A stretch of 64,000 nt of DNA, taken from positions 1,364,001 through 1,428,000 of the forward strand of contig OZ244838.1 of the NCBI GenBank assembly GCA_965220695.1. Reading direction: 5' to 3'. Under the pieces are notes generated by a model that did no database searches, was not told the origin of the DNA, and worked only from the letters and a program-made list of their open reading frames with translations. Within the stretch, counting starts at the first letter, position 1, and each line of letters starts with the position of its first letter. Below are positions 33,639 to 42,209 of this stretch, piece after piece. This DNA is from UBA9620 sp965220695 (GTDB taxonomy: Bacteria; Acidobacteriota; Vicinamibacteria; Vicinamibacterales; UBA8438). The translations under genes were made by a program, and so were the position numbers.

Positions 33639-33905
33639 ATGAAGAGCGGCGAACCGTTCATGATGATCGCGACCCTCGAGACACCCTGGGCGGGCTAATT
33701 GACGTGCGCGAGCATGTGCTGCAGGAAGACGAGCTGCCCGTCGCTGATCTGCGGCAGGCCCGGCCCGAAGCGCCCGGCGGCGCCCCGGTCGTGCTCGTTC
33801 TGCACGTTGTCCTGATCGCGCTTCCAGTCCTTGCCGTAGGGCGGATTGGCGATCAGGTAATCGAAGGCGCCGGCGAGCAGCTTCTCGAAGTCGTAGCGCG
33901 ACGTG
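33639..33905 (-). pseudogene. hsdM fragment with internal deletion
   Basis: The 267 bases match two parts of the intact hsdM (about 29212-29443 and 30053-30083) at roughly 90% identity. The two parts are joined at the shared pentamer CGGCG, removing about 609 bp, which keeps the reading frame at the joint. Motif NPPYGK is still readable. There is no start or end. This is the scar of a second hsdM, or of a duplication of the first. Confidence 0.88.
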
Positions 33906-33948
33906 AGGAAGCGCTATTGGCTGCAGCGTCATTGCCAATGCCGTCCGG

Positions 33949-33990
33949 TTGTCCTCCCGGAAAGATACGTATACGATACATGCCATACGT
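33949..33990 (+). promoter_or_regulatory. promoter/operator of the VapBC-like pair
   Basis: TTGTCC (33949-33954) and TACGAT (33972-33977) with a 17-base spacer. An inverted repeat ACGTAT-12-ATACGT (33967-33990) overlaps the -10 region, as expected for repression by the antitoxin encoded 25 bases downstream. Confidence 0.5.
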
Positions 33991-34014
33991 GTTTCCGGGG
34001 ATCGCTGGCACACG

Positions 34015-34236
34015 ATGAAGAGAAAGCTGACGATTACGGTGGACGGTGATCTGCTTCCCAGAGCCAAGCAGTACGCGCGTTCTCGCGGCGTGTCACTGTC
34101 GTCGCTCATCGAAGCGTCGCTCAGAGAGATCGCGGCAGAGGATACCCCCTCGTTCGCGTCGCGGTGGAGGGGCCGGTTCGAGGCGGCCCGTCGGTACGAC
34201 GGCCGCTACGAGGCGCTCGCCCGGAAGTACCTATGA
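34015..34236 (+). CDS. DUF6364-like antitoxin
   Basis: 73 aa from ATG 34015; the reading frame is open upstream but only through the promoter. Ribbon-helix-helix-like N-terminus (MKRKLTITVDGDLLPRAKQY, then SLSSLIEASLREIA), then a basic/aromatic tail (RRYDGRYEALARKYL) for toxin binding. The stop overlaps the PIN gene start (ATGA). Confidence 0.82.
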   Translation: MKRKLTITVDGDLLPRAKQYARSRGVSLSSLIEASLREIAAEDTPSFASRWRGRFEAARRYDGRYEALARKYL

Positions 34237-34640
34237 TTCTGCTCGACACCGACGTGCTGATCGACATCGCCCTCGACCGCCGCCCGCATGCCGCACCGTC
34301 TTCCGAGCTCCTCGATCGGGTCGAACGTGGTGCCCGCCGCGCGTTCGTCGCGTGGCACACGCTGTCGAACTTCTACTACCTCGTGACGCCCGCGCGCGGC
34401 GATACCGCCACGCGGGACTTCATCGCCGAGCTGATCCGGTTCGTGGCGGTGGCGCCTGCCGATACCGCGGCTCTCCGTTATGCGCTGTCGCTTCCGATGG
34501 CGGACTTCGAAGACGCGATGCAGGTTGCCGCCGCCCGAGCGTCCGGGGCTCGCCACATCGTCACGAGGAACGTCAGGGACTTTACGAGATCGCCGATCCC
34601 GGCCATGAGCCCACGGGACGCACTTGCACAGTTGTTCTGA
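34233..34640 (+). CDS. vapC: VapC-like PIN-domain toxin
   Basis: 135 aa. PIN residues: MILLDTDVLIDIAL, MADFEDAMQVAAA and TRNVRDFTRS. The glutamate usual in the second motif is not obvious (WHTLSNFYYLV has Asn there), a feature shared by several PIN subfamilies. It forms a complete two-gene operon with 34015. Confidence 0.88.
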   Translation: MILLDTDVLIDIALDRRPHAAPSSELLDRVERGARRAFVAWHTLSNFYYLVTPARGDTATRDFIAELIRFVAVAPADTAALRYALSLPMADFEDAMQVAAARASGARHIVTRNVRDFTRSPIPAMSPRDALAQLF

Positions 34641-35134
34641 AGATCCGCGGGCGTGGTCCGCGACGGACATCGATCAGCTTCCGGCTCTCCGAGTCCCCAC
34701 GTCTCGTTCCGGCGGCGTGCCGATCGTTCGATTCCGGCGGAGTAATCGAGAGCGCCTCGCTGCTGCCGATGCTCGGTGCCGCAGGCCCGGTTGCGTCGTC
34801 ACTGCTCGCCGGCAATGTCTTCTTGGCGACAGCCAATCCCGCGACACTGATGACCATCGGTACAGGGGTCGGGTCGGCCGTCATGGGGCCGGCCGGGATT
34901 GTCGCCCACGCGCCGTGACTGCAACAGCGGCCGCGTAGTCGTTGCGGGCGACGTTCGCTGGCCGCCCAACGCCAGGGCGGGCGCCGAGCGAGCACCCTTG
35001 CCTGCTGTTTCTGGGCGACGGCCGTATTCGTAGTAGCCTCACGGTCGGGACACTGGCCGATCGCCTGACGGCCAGTGCTGACCCGCGCGCGTTCGACAGT
35101 GGGCGGCGCACGGCGCGATAGGGAGGGTGATCCA
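34641..35134. other. 494-base gap
   Basis: No recognised gene. A short hydrophobic frame at 34769-34918 (+, 49 codons, ending GIVAHAP) is rich in Gly/Ala and could be a tiny membrane peptide or a remnant; it has no clear Shine-Dalgarno. The last 100 bases carry the leader of the gene at 35135, with GGGAGGG before its start. Confidence 0.4.
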
Positions 35135-35569
35135 ATGGGAGCGGACCGACTGGCGACGGCAGGACCTCGGGCCTGGGTGGTATGGATCCGGACGGTTCTG
35201 GGTGCCGTGGCGGCCACGCTCGCCGTGCGGGCGGCGTCGCTCGCGGTCTTCGATATTCCGCCCGCGTTTCAGCCGCTGGCGGTCGCGGGGCCGACCGTGT
35301 TCCTGACGGTCGTCGGCGCTTGCGCCGGGCTGGGGGTCGCGGTCGCGATCGACAAGTTCTCCGATCGCCCTGTCCCGCTGTTCCAACGGATCGTCGTCGC
35401 CGCCCTGGCGGTTTCCCTGCTCCCCGACTTCTGGTTGCTCACCGACAGCGCCAGCGAAGCGTTTCCGGGCGCGACGGTTCCCGCGGTGGTCACCCTGATG
35501 GCGCAACACGTCGTCGCCGCCACCATCGTGTGCTGGAGCGTCACGCGCCCGCTCGGGAGCGCCGCCTGA
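35135..35569 (+). CDS. DUF6069-like four-helix membrane protein
   Basis: 144 aa from ATG 35135, placed by the strong GGGAGGG upstream. Four membrane segments are visible (VLGAVAATLAVRAASLAVF, VAGPTVFLTVVGACAGLGV, IVVAALAVSLLPDFWLL, TLMAQHVVAATIVCWSV). The order resembles DUF6069, membrane proteins without known function. No link to the neighbouring modules is evident. Confidence 0.7.
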   Translation: MGADRLATAGPRAWVVWIRTVLGAVAATLAVRAASLAVFDIPPAFQPLAVAGPTVFLTVVGACAGLGVAVAIDKFSDRPVPLFQRIVVAALAVSLLPDFWLLTDSASEAFPGATVPAVVTLMAQHVVAATIVCWSVTRPLGSAA

Positions 35570-35788
35570 GTGCGCAAGACCTCGACTTCAGGTTCGTGAG
35601 CATCCTTCCGACCGCCGGCATTCTGCGCGGGTGCAGGCACCGCGGACGCCCACCGGGGCACCCTCGGGGACAAGGCTCACCCTCGTTGGATGCTCCAGGC
35701 GCTGGTGGTATGCTCCGCCACCTGACAGACGTATCTGTAAATGCCGGCGCAGGCCTGGGGGAGAGCCCCTGAACGGAGAACGAGGTTC

Positions 35789-36094
35789 ATGACCGACAGC
35801 ACTGACCGACTCGCCGCCCTCGAAGACAAGGTCGCTCATCTCGAGACCGTCATCAAGGCCACCCGCATCGTGTCGGCCGATGTGGCCACCGCCATCGTGC
35901 ACGCCATCGACGACGGATCATCAAGTGGGCTGCAGACGACCAATCGGGTCATCGCCAGGCTGGAAGAGCTGATCACCGCGCTCGACCAGGAGCCTGCCGA
36001 AGCCAGGTCTCCGGCGGGGGTCCTCTGTCGACAGTATCTGAGTGATGTCATCAAGAAGCGGACGCCCGCGCAGAGGGCCATGTCCGGGCTGTGA
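35789..36094 (+). CDS. small coiled-coil protein, unknown
   Basis: 101 aa from ATG 35789, with GGAG about 15 bases and GAGG 7 bases upstream. Residues 5-25 form a heptad-like coiled coil (RLAALEDKVAHLETVIKA). A second helical part (NRVIARLEELITALD) and a basic end follow. No domain is recognised; it could be a small scaffold or a remnant. Confidence 0.5.
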   Translation: MTDSTDRLAALEDKVAHLETVIKATRIVSADVATAIVHAIDDGSSSGLQTTNRVIARLEELITALDQEPAEARSPAGVLCRQYLSDVIKKRTPAQRAMSGL

Positions 36095-36219
36095 TCTTCC
36101 GGCGGCGCGGTGTGCAAGTCGGCCAACCATCGCCTCCATAGGCACGGTTCCATCCTCGGTGAGCGGCACCAGCGTATTCGCCAACGTTCGTCACGTCGTC
36201 ACCCGAGAGACGAATTCAC

Positions 36220-36354
36220 GTGCCACCGAAGATTCGAGAGTTCGTGCATCCAGACGCGGCCACCTCAGCTACGAGATCAGGGCGGCTTGGCGATGACGCT
36301 CGCCGGTACCAAATCCGCGCCGTCCGTCGGGCCCTCGAGGAGTCGCAACAGTGA
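36220..36354 (+). pseudogene. hicA: hicA with internal deletion
   Basis: 44 codons from GTG 36220. The first seven residues (MPPKIRE) and the last part (FVHPDAATSATRSGRLGDDA, RYQIRAVRRALEE) match HicA of the RNA-interferase type. The segment normally between them, about 20-25 residues with the catalytic GSHR, is missing, and the frame is preserved. The stop overlaps hicB (GTGA). The toxin must be inactive. Confidence 0.72.
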
Positions 36355-36590
36355 AGGAGAGCGCTCGCTACGTCAAGATCGTGGAATGGTCGGATGAAGA
36401 TGGCTGCTACGTGGGAAGCTGCCCGGGTCTCTTCCTCGGCGGTTGCCACGGGGCTGACGAACGCGAGGTGTTCGCGGAACTGTGCGTGATTGTGGAAGAA
36501 ACCATCGACCTTTATCACGCCGACAGGACCCCTCTACCTCCCGCGACGGCCGGGCGTGACCTCGCGAACAAACTGCAAGAAGTGGCGTAA
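36351..36590 (+). CDS. hicB: HicB-family antitoxin (partner toxin deleted)
   Basis: 79 aa with a GTG start overlapping the hicA remnant. It shows the HicB RNase-H-like fold: YVKIVEWSDEDGCYVGSCPG, then REVFAELCVIVEETIDLYHA. No ribbon-helix-helix is present at the C-terminus. It is complete although its toxin has lost the active site. Confidence 0.82.
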   Translation: MKESARYVKIVEWSDEDGCYVGSCPGLFLGGCHGADEREVFAELCVIVEETIDLYHADRTPLPPATAGRDLANKLQEVA

Positions 36591-36600
36591 CCGCGCGCGC

Positions 36601-37009
36601 GAACTCAATCAATCGAGCCTTGGTCGATAGCGCCGTTCGACCGCGCGCTCGACGTCCTCGCGGGTGAAGGCCACTGCCTTCATCTCGCCGCGCGCGAACA
36701 TCGCCGCTTGATCCGCATCGGCGAGCAACATCGGGTAGCTGTGCTTGCGCCGCAGGACATCTTCGAGCGAGAGCCGTTCATCGCCGCCCACCAGTTGCTG
36801 GGCATGCTGGCTGCGCAGCCTGAACTCGTGCGCTTCGAAATACTCGGGATAGTCGTCCGGGTCGAGCGGCGCGCGGAGATTGGCGAGCCAGGGCGCGTCG
36901 TTCTCGTTGTGCAGATACCCGCCAACCGGGTTCAACAACTGCGGCAGGTCGTCCAGCTCGTGCAGTGCCGTCCACATCTGATCACGCCTGGTCACCGGCC
37001 CGGCGCGAC
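36601..37009 (-). pseudogene. 3' fragment of the acylase gene with internal deletion
   Basis: About 93% identical to two parts of the gene at 37922. It reads VTRRDQMWTALHELDDLPQL and the following block, then jumps to ADQAAMFARGEMKAVAFTRE and the same C-terminus. The joint removes about 597 bp (38030-38626 of the intact gene) in frame. The 3' end is complete; the 5' two-thirds are absent. The copy lies downstream of a HicAB pair, on the same strand as the intact gene. Confidence 0.92.
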
Positions 37010-37103
37010 GAGGGGGCACATTGGGCCATGTGTGACCGAGGAGCAACGCCGTCAGCCGGGATGCAGCGCCGTTCGAATGCAGCGGGGCTTTCACCACGGG
37101 CTG

Positions 37104-37322
37104 TCAGGCAGGAACGACGATGTACTCAGCGAACGACGTGGATGCTGGAACGGGTTGCTTGTCTTCGAGGAGGCCTTCGACGTGCAACTGGATTGCCTCG
37201 TACATCCTTCGTTCGGTTTCTTCTCGGGTCTCGCCAGTTGCGACACAGCCCGGCAGGTCCGGTGCGTACGCGGAGAAGTTCTCGCCGGCGTTCTCGATCA
37301 CGATGAGGAAGCGATGCATCAC
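37104..37322 (-). CDS. hicB: HicB-family antitoxin
   Basis: 72 aa; ATG 37322 overlaps the hicA stop as ATGA. The fold signature is HRFLIVIENAGENFSAYAPD, LPGCVATGETREETERRMYE. It neutralises the HicA encoded just upstream. No separate DNA-binding domain is present at the C-terminus. Confidence 0.92.
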   Translation of the reverse strand: MMHRFLIVIENAGENFSAYAPDLPGCVATGETREETERRMYEAIQLHVEGLLEDKQPVPASTSFAEYIVVPA

Positions 37323-37513
37323 GACTCCTTGAGTCCCGCCTGTTTCAGCATGCTGTTGTACGTGCCTGGTGCCAAGTCGTCCGACAGCCGTCCCGCAATC
37401 GTGACCCGTCCGGTCTTCACCGGGTGCTTGAACTGACGATGGCTGCCTCTTGTGGCCACCTTCCGCCAGCCATCGGCTTCGATCAGCTTGATGGCCTCAC
37501 GAACCTTTGGCAT
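37319..37513 (-). CDS. hicA: HicA-family mRNA interferase toxin
   Basis: 64 aa, with GAGG before ATG 37513. Complete and canonical: VREAIKLIEADGWRKVATRG, then SHRQFKHPVKTGRVTIAGR with the catalytic His of GSHR. With 37104 it forms an intact cassette between the acylase gene and its own displaced 3' fragment. Confidence 0.93.
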   Translation of the reverse strand: MPKVREAIKLIEADGWRKVATRGSHRQFKHPVKTGRVTIAGRLSDDLAPGTYNSMLKQAGLKES

Positions 37514-37535
37514 CGACCTCTATGAACGGAGATTG

Positions 37536-37548
37536 ACCATGCAATGGT
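37536..37548. promoter_or_regulatory. small dyad upstream of hicAB
   Basis: ACCAT-GCA-ATGGT, perfect 5-bp arms, 23 bases before the hicA start. It is a candidate operator; arms are short. Confidence 0.4.
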
Positions 37549-37716
37549 ACATCACCGAGTTGAAGAAGTACGCAGTATTCACGGGCCGATCTCGGCAAAA
37601 TGAATTATAGATGTTCGTTCTGCTCAGCTCCATTATCTGTGCTGTTCTCACCGGACTCGATGGAATCCTTGGCACTGAAGGAGATGAAGAACTTGGCACC
37701 GGAGGCCTACTTTTCT

Positions 37717-37758
37717 CGATTTACCAACTCGGTACTCTTGTTCCGAGTTGGTAAATCG
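37717..37758. repeat. perfect 16-bp inverted repeat
   Basis: Arms CGATTTACCAACTCGG and CCGAGTTGGTAAATCG, no mismatch, around a 10-base centre. Each arm itself contains TACC-AACTC-GGTA-like symmetry (TTTACC...GGTA). It is too regular for chance in this composition. Possible roles: operator for a gene now lost, recombination end of the cassette, or a strong hairpin. No T-tract follows, so a simple terminator is unlikely. Confidence 0.85.
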
Positions 37759-37921
37759 GTGTTCGGAAAGTGTACGCCTGGCTGTTGTCCGGACCGAGGA
37801 CCGAGCACGGTTCAAGCGGCGAGAATCATCGATCACCGGTGTGACGGGCCGGAGGGCACGCCGCTCGATTGGCGGCCGTCCCGCCATACTTGGCGCGCCT
37901 CCGCCACACCCAAAAACTCAA

Positions 37922-40216
37922 TCAATCGAGCCCTGGTCGATAGCGCCGTTCGGCCGCGCGCTCGACGTCCTCGCGGGTGAAGGCCACCGCCTTCATTTCT
38001 CCGCGCGCGAACATCGCCGCTTGATCCGCGTGGTTGGGCGACGTCTCACGGCTGCTCTGACCGTAGGCCAGCACGGAGAGGGCGCGCGGGGGGCTCGTGA
38101 ACTCTACGCCCAGGATCCAGCCGTCGCCGCCCACCGCACGCCGCCGCCCGTCTTCATCCTCGCGGAAGTTGATGACGCGAAAGCACCCCAGGCGGCCCGC
38201 GCAGCCCCCGACCGGCTCATCCACTTCCCCGCGCCGGACCCGGTGCACGTCGCCCCAGGCGACGTCCCACGTGCCGAAACGCCGCACCGTCGCCGCGACC
38301 GCCTCGGGAAACACACGCACCGCCAGCCCGGGGTCCGCCAGTCCTCGCGGCGTCTCGTTCGGGGCTGCGCTCGACCAGGGAATTGCGAAAAACTCGACCG
38401 GCTCATCCTCTCGCGCCGGATCCGCCTCGGCTTCGAGCGCCTGCGTGTAGTGCGTCCACCACTCCTCGAAGAGCACGCCGCCCCGGCTCTCCGGCGCCGC
38501 CGTGTTGTCCCACCGCTCGAGCAGCGTCAATGCCGACGCCACCCAGTCGGGATCGACGCCGCCGGTATCCAGCGCCGCCGCTCCGATCTCGCCGCGTGCC
38601 GACGCTACAAGCTCGTCCTTGACGCGATCGGCGAGCAACATCCGGTAACTGTGCTTGCGCCGCATGACGTCTTCGAGCGAAAGCCGTTCATCGCCGCCCA
38701 CCAGTTGCTGGGCATGCTGGCTGCGCAGCCTGAACTCGTGCGCTTCGAAGTACTCGGGATAGTCGTCCGGGTCGAGCGGTGCGCGGAGATTGGTGAGCCA
38801 GGGCCCGTCGTTCTCGTTGTGCAGATACCCGCCGACCGGGTTCAACAACTGCGGCAGGTCGTCCAGCTCGTGCAGCGCCGTCCACATCTGATCACGCCTG
38901 GTCACCGGCACGGCGCGTTCCGCGTCGTACGGGTGGGAGAATCTGGGTATCGCCGCGTTCCAGAGGTAGAAGATGTTGCCCGCCGCGTCTGCGTAGATGA
39001 AGTTTGAACGCGGGTGGGCGCGCAGCCGCATCGCGTCGGTCCATTCCGCCAGCGACGTGGCCTGCATCATTCGCAGGAACTGCTCGCCCCCCCGGAACTC
39101 CCCATCTTCCGGCGCCCGCAGCACGTAGATCCGGCCGTGGTCGCGGTGAATCACGGGACCCAGATCGGTGAACAGGCGCTCACGCGTGTCGATGCCGTAG
39201 CCGTCTCCGTTGCGGAACCGCACCGTGAGCGTCTCGCGGCCGATGGCAACCGACGCACCGTCGAGGAGGTAGTGGTCGGCGCGCTCCGGATCAACCTCCA
39301 GCGCGTAGATCTGGGCGTTGTCGACGTCGTTGTTCGTGGTGGCAAAACCCAGGTAGGGATTGAACCCGCCGACGATGCCCAGCGGCGCGCCGATACGGAA
39401 GTCGCCGTAGAAATCCAGCCGGCCCGGCACCACCACGTGGGCCTCCCAGTATCCCGCCTCCCACGACAGGTGCGGATTTCGGAGCAGGATGGCCGCGCCC
39501 GACGCGGTGCGACCCGGCGCCAGCGCCCACGCGTTGGATCCCTCCTCGATGGCGCCGTCCGGGGTGCTCCCGTCGAGGTCCGCATGCGGCGCCTCCACCG
39601 CGTTGCCCAGTTGCCGAATCCAGCGGCGCGCCTGACTCGCGTTTGCACGATAGACGTAGAGCGCCGCGACGTCGTGCCCCGTAAACGGCGACGCCGTCCA
39701 ATCGGCGAACTCCTCCGGGTGCTGCGCCATGTAGCGGTTCACGCCGGCGGCGAAGCCCTCGGAGACGGCCCGGGTGTCCTCGTGGAGTGCCTGGTAGACC
39801 GCCACGGCGCGAGCGAAGGAGGGTCGATTCGCGAAGTCGGAGTCAAGCGCGCCCCGCCCCTGGTGGGCGGCGAGCTGCCCGCGTGCGCGAAGCAGTCCAA
39901 GCGGCACGCGCTCGCCGTAGTCCTCGACCTGCAGGTAGCCCAGCGCGTACCCGAGAGCCCCGAGGTTGTCGGCGTAGATGTGCGGCACGCCGTACGCAGT
40001 CCGGATGACCTCGACCTGCCGCGCCAGAGCGGCACCCGATTCGTTCTGGCCGTGCGCCGCCGGCGTCCAGACCAGCCAGGCGCTGGTGGCCAGTGCCAAC
40101 GCGACCAGGTGGAGCCGGACGGTGGCATGAAGACACGAGACGTCACCCCCGGTCACCGGTAGTGCGAACGGCGCGCGCCGGCGCCGGCGGCGGGTCGCGA
40201 GAAGCACCTTCGTCAT
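37922..40216 (-). CDS. penicillin acylase family N-terminal nucleophile hydrolase
   Basis: 764 aa. A basic n-region and hydrophobic stretch (LHLVALALATSAWLVW) ending near AAHGQ form the signal peptide. The family proenzyme cuts itself before a Ser that becomes the nucleophile; here GSNAWALAPG gives Ser227, with the spacer removed to form alpha and beta chains. Further family blocks: VIRTAYGVPHIYADNLGALG and FATTNNDVDNAQIYAL. Members hydrolyse amide bonds in beta-lactams, acyl-homoserine lactones or lipopeptides; the substrate is not told by sequence. A deleted copy of the 3' part lies at 36601. Confidence 0.9.
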   Translation of the reverse strand: MTKVLLATRRRRRRAPFALPVTGGDVSCLHATVRLHLVALALATSAWLVWTPAAHGQNESGAALARQVEVIRTAYGVPHIYADNLGALGYALGYLQVEDYGERVPLGLLRARGQLAAHQGRGALDSDFANRPSFARAVAVYQALHEDTRAVSEGFAAGVNRYMAQHPEEFADWTASPFTGHDVAALYVYRANASQARRWIRQLGNAVEAPHADLDGSTPDGAIEEGSNAWALAPGRTASGAAILLRNPHLSWEAGYWEAHVVVPGRLDFYGDFRIGAPLGIVGGFNPYLGFATTNNDVDNAQIYALEVDPERADHYLLDGASVAIGRETLTVRFRNGDGYGIDTRERLFTDLGPVIHRDHGRIYVLRAPEDGEFRGGEQFLRMMQATSLAEWTDAMRLRAHPRSNFIYADAAGNIFYLWNAAIPRFSHPYDAERAVPVTRRDQMWTALHELDDLPQLLNPVGGYLHNENDGPWLTNLRAPLDPDDYPEYFEAHEFRLRSQHAQQLVGGDERLSLEDVMRRKHSYRMLLADRVKDELVASARGEIGAAALDTGGVDPDWVASALTLLERWDNTAAPESRGGVLFEEWWTHYTQALEAEADPAREDEPVEFFAIPWSSAAPNETPRGLADPGLAVRVFPEAVAATVRRFGTWDVAWGDVHRVRRGEVDEPVGGCAGRLGCFRVINFREDEDGRRRAVGGDGWILGVEFTSPPRALSVLAYGQSSRETSPNHADQAAMFARGEMKAVAFTREDVERAAERRYRPGLD

Positions 40217-40469
40217 TTTCCGATCCGCGGCGATTCTACGTCAGCCGGGACACGAACGCCGCACGCCCCGCAGAGTTTCACGATTCATGGAGAGTGAAGC
40301 GTCCATCGTGCGTCGGTCGCGAGTACATTGACAGTGTGAATCTATTCGATGAACGAACCGGACTGGCCATCGGCAATGACAATCTGTAGAATTACGCGCG
40401 CAGCGGGCTCTGCGAGCCCGTGACCTCCTTCGATCGGCACCCGCCTTTGGAACGAGATTGAACCGACTC

Positions 40470-40976
40470 ATGATGAAGAGCGATAACGCCCGTACGGCGA
40501 TCATTCTGTGCAGCATCCTTCTGGCGGCTGCGTGCGAAGGCGTCAGTCCGACGGCGCCGACGACATCCAACCCTGATCCCGAGGCCGAGCCGGTCACGCT
40601 CACCGGTACCTGGATGGGCACGTTCGTCGGCCTGATCATTCGCTCTGACGCCGCCAGTGCGAATCTCACCCAGACCGGAAACACGGTGACCGGAGACTGG
40701 TCGACCCCAATGCCCGCGACGCTCGTCGCATTCGGCGCGCCCGCCGACCTCGACATCTCCGGTCCGGTGACGGGGACGGTGACGGGGACGGCGGCGGAGC
40801 TCACGTTCGGATTCCTCGACAACGAGGTGTTCAGGCAGTTCTTCGCCGAGGGCTGCGCGCTCTCCGTGTCGGTGTCAGCGTTCACCGCAACGACGATGGA
40901 GGGGACGTGGATGACCAACGCATCGTGTCTGCCGCCGGCCGTCGACAGCGGCACCATGATGCTGACTCGACCGTAG
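40470..40976 (+). CDS. small exported lipoprotein
   Basis: 168 aa. ATG 40470 is preferred to a TTG four codons earlier. The lipobox LLAAAC is followed by a Thr/Pro/Glu-rich linker and a beta-barrel-like domain (LTGTWMGTFVGLIIRSDAAS, NTVTGDWSTP) that looks lipocalin-like. Function unknown. It has about 240 bases of upstream sequence without a gene, with a TTGACA at 40328. Confidence 0.7.
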   Translation: MMKSDNARTAIILCSILLAAACEGVSPTAPTTSNPDPEAEPVTLTGTWMGTFVGLIIRSDAASANLTQTGNTVTGDWSTPMPATLVAFGAPADLDISGPVTGTVTGTAAELTFGFLDNEVFRQFFAEGCALSVSVSAFTATTMEGTWMTNASCLPPAVDSGTMMLTRP

Positions 40977-41181
40977 CCGGGCAGTTGCCCACTACCGCTA
41001 CGTCAACTCGGCGCAAAAGGCAGCGAACGGGAGGACGCGCCCGTTCCAGCGGCTGGTGTCTCCCATGCACGAAGATGATGGCCGCGCGCAGTCGTTCGGT
41101 ATATAAGGGTGGTGATCGCACCACCGGTTGCCAGGACGGGCGGCTCGGGGCGAGCCGTCGGTCATTGCAAGGAGAAGTGAA

Positions 41182-42204
41182 ATGAATCACCGGGATGACG
41201 TGTCGTTTCGCATTGTCGCCGCCGTCGCCGCCATCGCGGCCGTGGCCGCCGTCACCGCGTTCGGCGCCGCGCCGGCAGCGGCCCAGGGTGACCCGCCGCG
41301 CACGGCGTGGGGCCAGCCCGACCTGCAGGGGGTGTGGGACTTCCGCACCATCACGCCGATGTCGCGGCCGCAACGCTATGGCGACAAGGAATTTCTGACG
41401 GCGGAAGAGGCGGCGCAGCTCGATCAGGCCGCCATCGAACGCAATGCGCGGCTGTGGAACCGGCCGGCGCAGCGGACCGAGGCCGGCGGGAATGTCGATC
41501 GGGGCACCGAGGGCGCGCCGGGCTCCTACAACCAGTTCTGGCTGGACCAGGGTCTGAATACGGTCGGGACCAGACGCACATCCCTGATCACGTATCCGCC
41601 CAACGGCCGGATGCCGTCGCAGACGGCGGCAGGGCAGGGCCGGGCGGCGGAACGGCGGGCGTATCGGCGGGAGCATCCGGCCGACTCCTGGGAGGACTTC
41701 AGCTCGGGCGTGCGCTGCATCCTGGGATTCAATGCGGGTCCCCCCTTCACGCCGAGCGCGTACAACAACAACATGCAACTGTTCCAGACGCCGGACCACG
41801 TGGTGGTGATGACCGAGATGGTCAACACCGCCCGCGTCGTGCCGCTCGACGGGCGTCCCCATCTGGACCCGGACGTGCTGCAGTGGTCGGGCGATTCGCG
41901 CGGGTACTGGGAGGGCGACACGCTCGTCATCGAGACCCGCAACTTCGACCCCAAGCGGAAGTGGCGCGGCACCACGGCCAGCGCGCGTCTGGTCGAGCGG
42001 TTCACCCGTGTCGACGCCGAGACCCTCAACTACGAGTTCACGGTCACCGATCCGGAGACCTGGATGAGTCCCTGGACCGCATCGGTCCCGTTGCGGCTGA
42101 ACCCGGAACCGATGTTCGAGTACGCCTGCCACGAAGGGAACTACTCGATGCCGGTCATGCTGGGCGGGGCGCGCGTGGAGGAGGCCGCCGCCGCCGGCCA
42201 ATAG
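41182..42204 (+). CDS. exported protein, unknown family (paralogue of 14278)
   Basis: 340 aa; AAGGAGAAG before ATG 41182 fixes the start. The signal peptide ends APAAAQ. The mature part has the same blocks as the 14278 protein: RTAWGQPDLQGVWDF, DKEFLTAEEAAQL, EGDTLVIETRNFD and FEYACHEGNYSMPVML. Its function is not known to me. It is followed closely by the VOC-family gene (6-base gap), an esterase and a quinoprotein. Confidence 0.85.
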   Translation: MNHRDDVSFRIVAAVAAIAAVAAVTAFGAAPAAAQGDPPRTAWGQPDLQGVWDFRTITPMSRPQRYGDKEFLTAEEAAQLDQAAIERNARLWNRPAQRTEAGGNVDRGTEGAPGSYNQFWLDQGLNTVGTRRTSLITYPPNGRMPSQTAAGQGRAAERRAYRREHPADSWEDFSSGVRCILGFNAGPPFTPSAYNNNMQLFQTPDHVVVMTEMVNTARVVPLDGRPHLDPDVLQWSGDSRGYWEGDTLVIETRNFDPKRKWRGTTASARLVERFTRVDAETLNYEFTVTDPETWMSPWTASVPLRLNPEPMFEYACHEGNYSMPVMLGGARVEEAAAAGQ

Positions 42205-42209
42205 ACGGC

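Larger units (their letters stand above)
37514..37921. other. 408-base low-GC gap
   Basis: The interval between hicA and the acylase gene is clearly less GC-rich than its surroundings, mainly at 37540-37760. It contains no gene I recognise. It holds the hicAB promoter region and the long inverted repeat at 37717-37758. The composition suggests foreign origin, possibly carried in with the HicAB cassette. Confidence 0.6.

Noticed and set aside
34769..34918. Hydrophobic 49-codon frame in the gap after vapC
   Set aside because: No Shine-Dalgarno and no family similarity; mentioned only as part of the gap.
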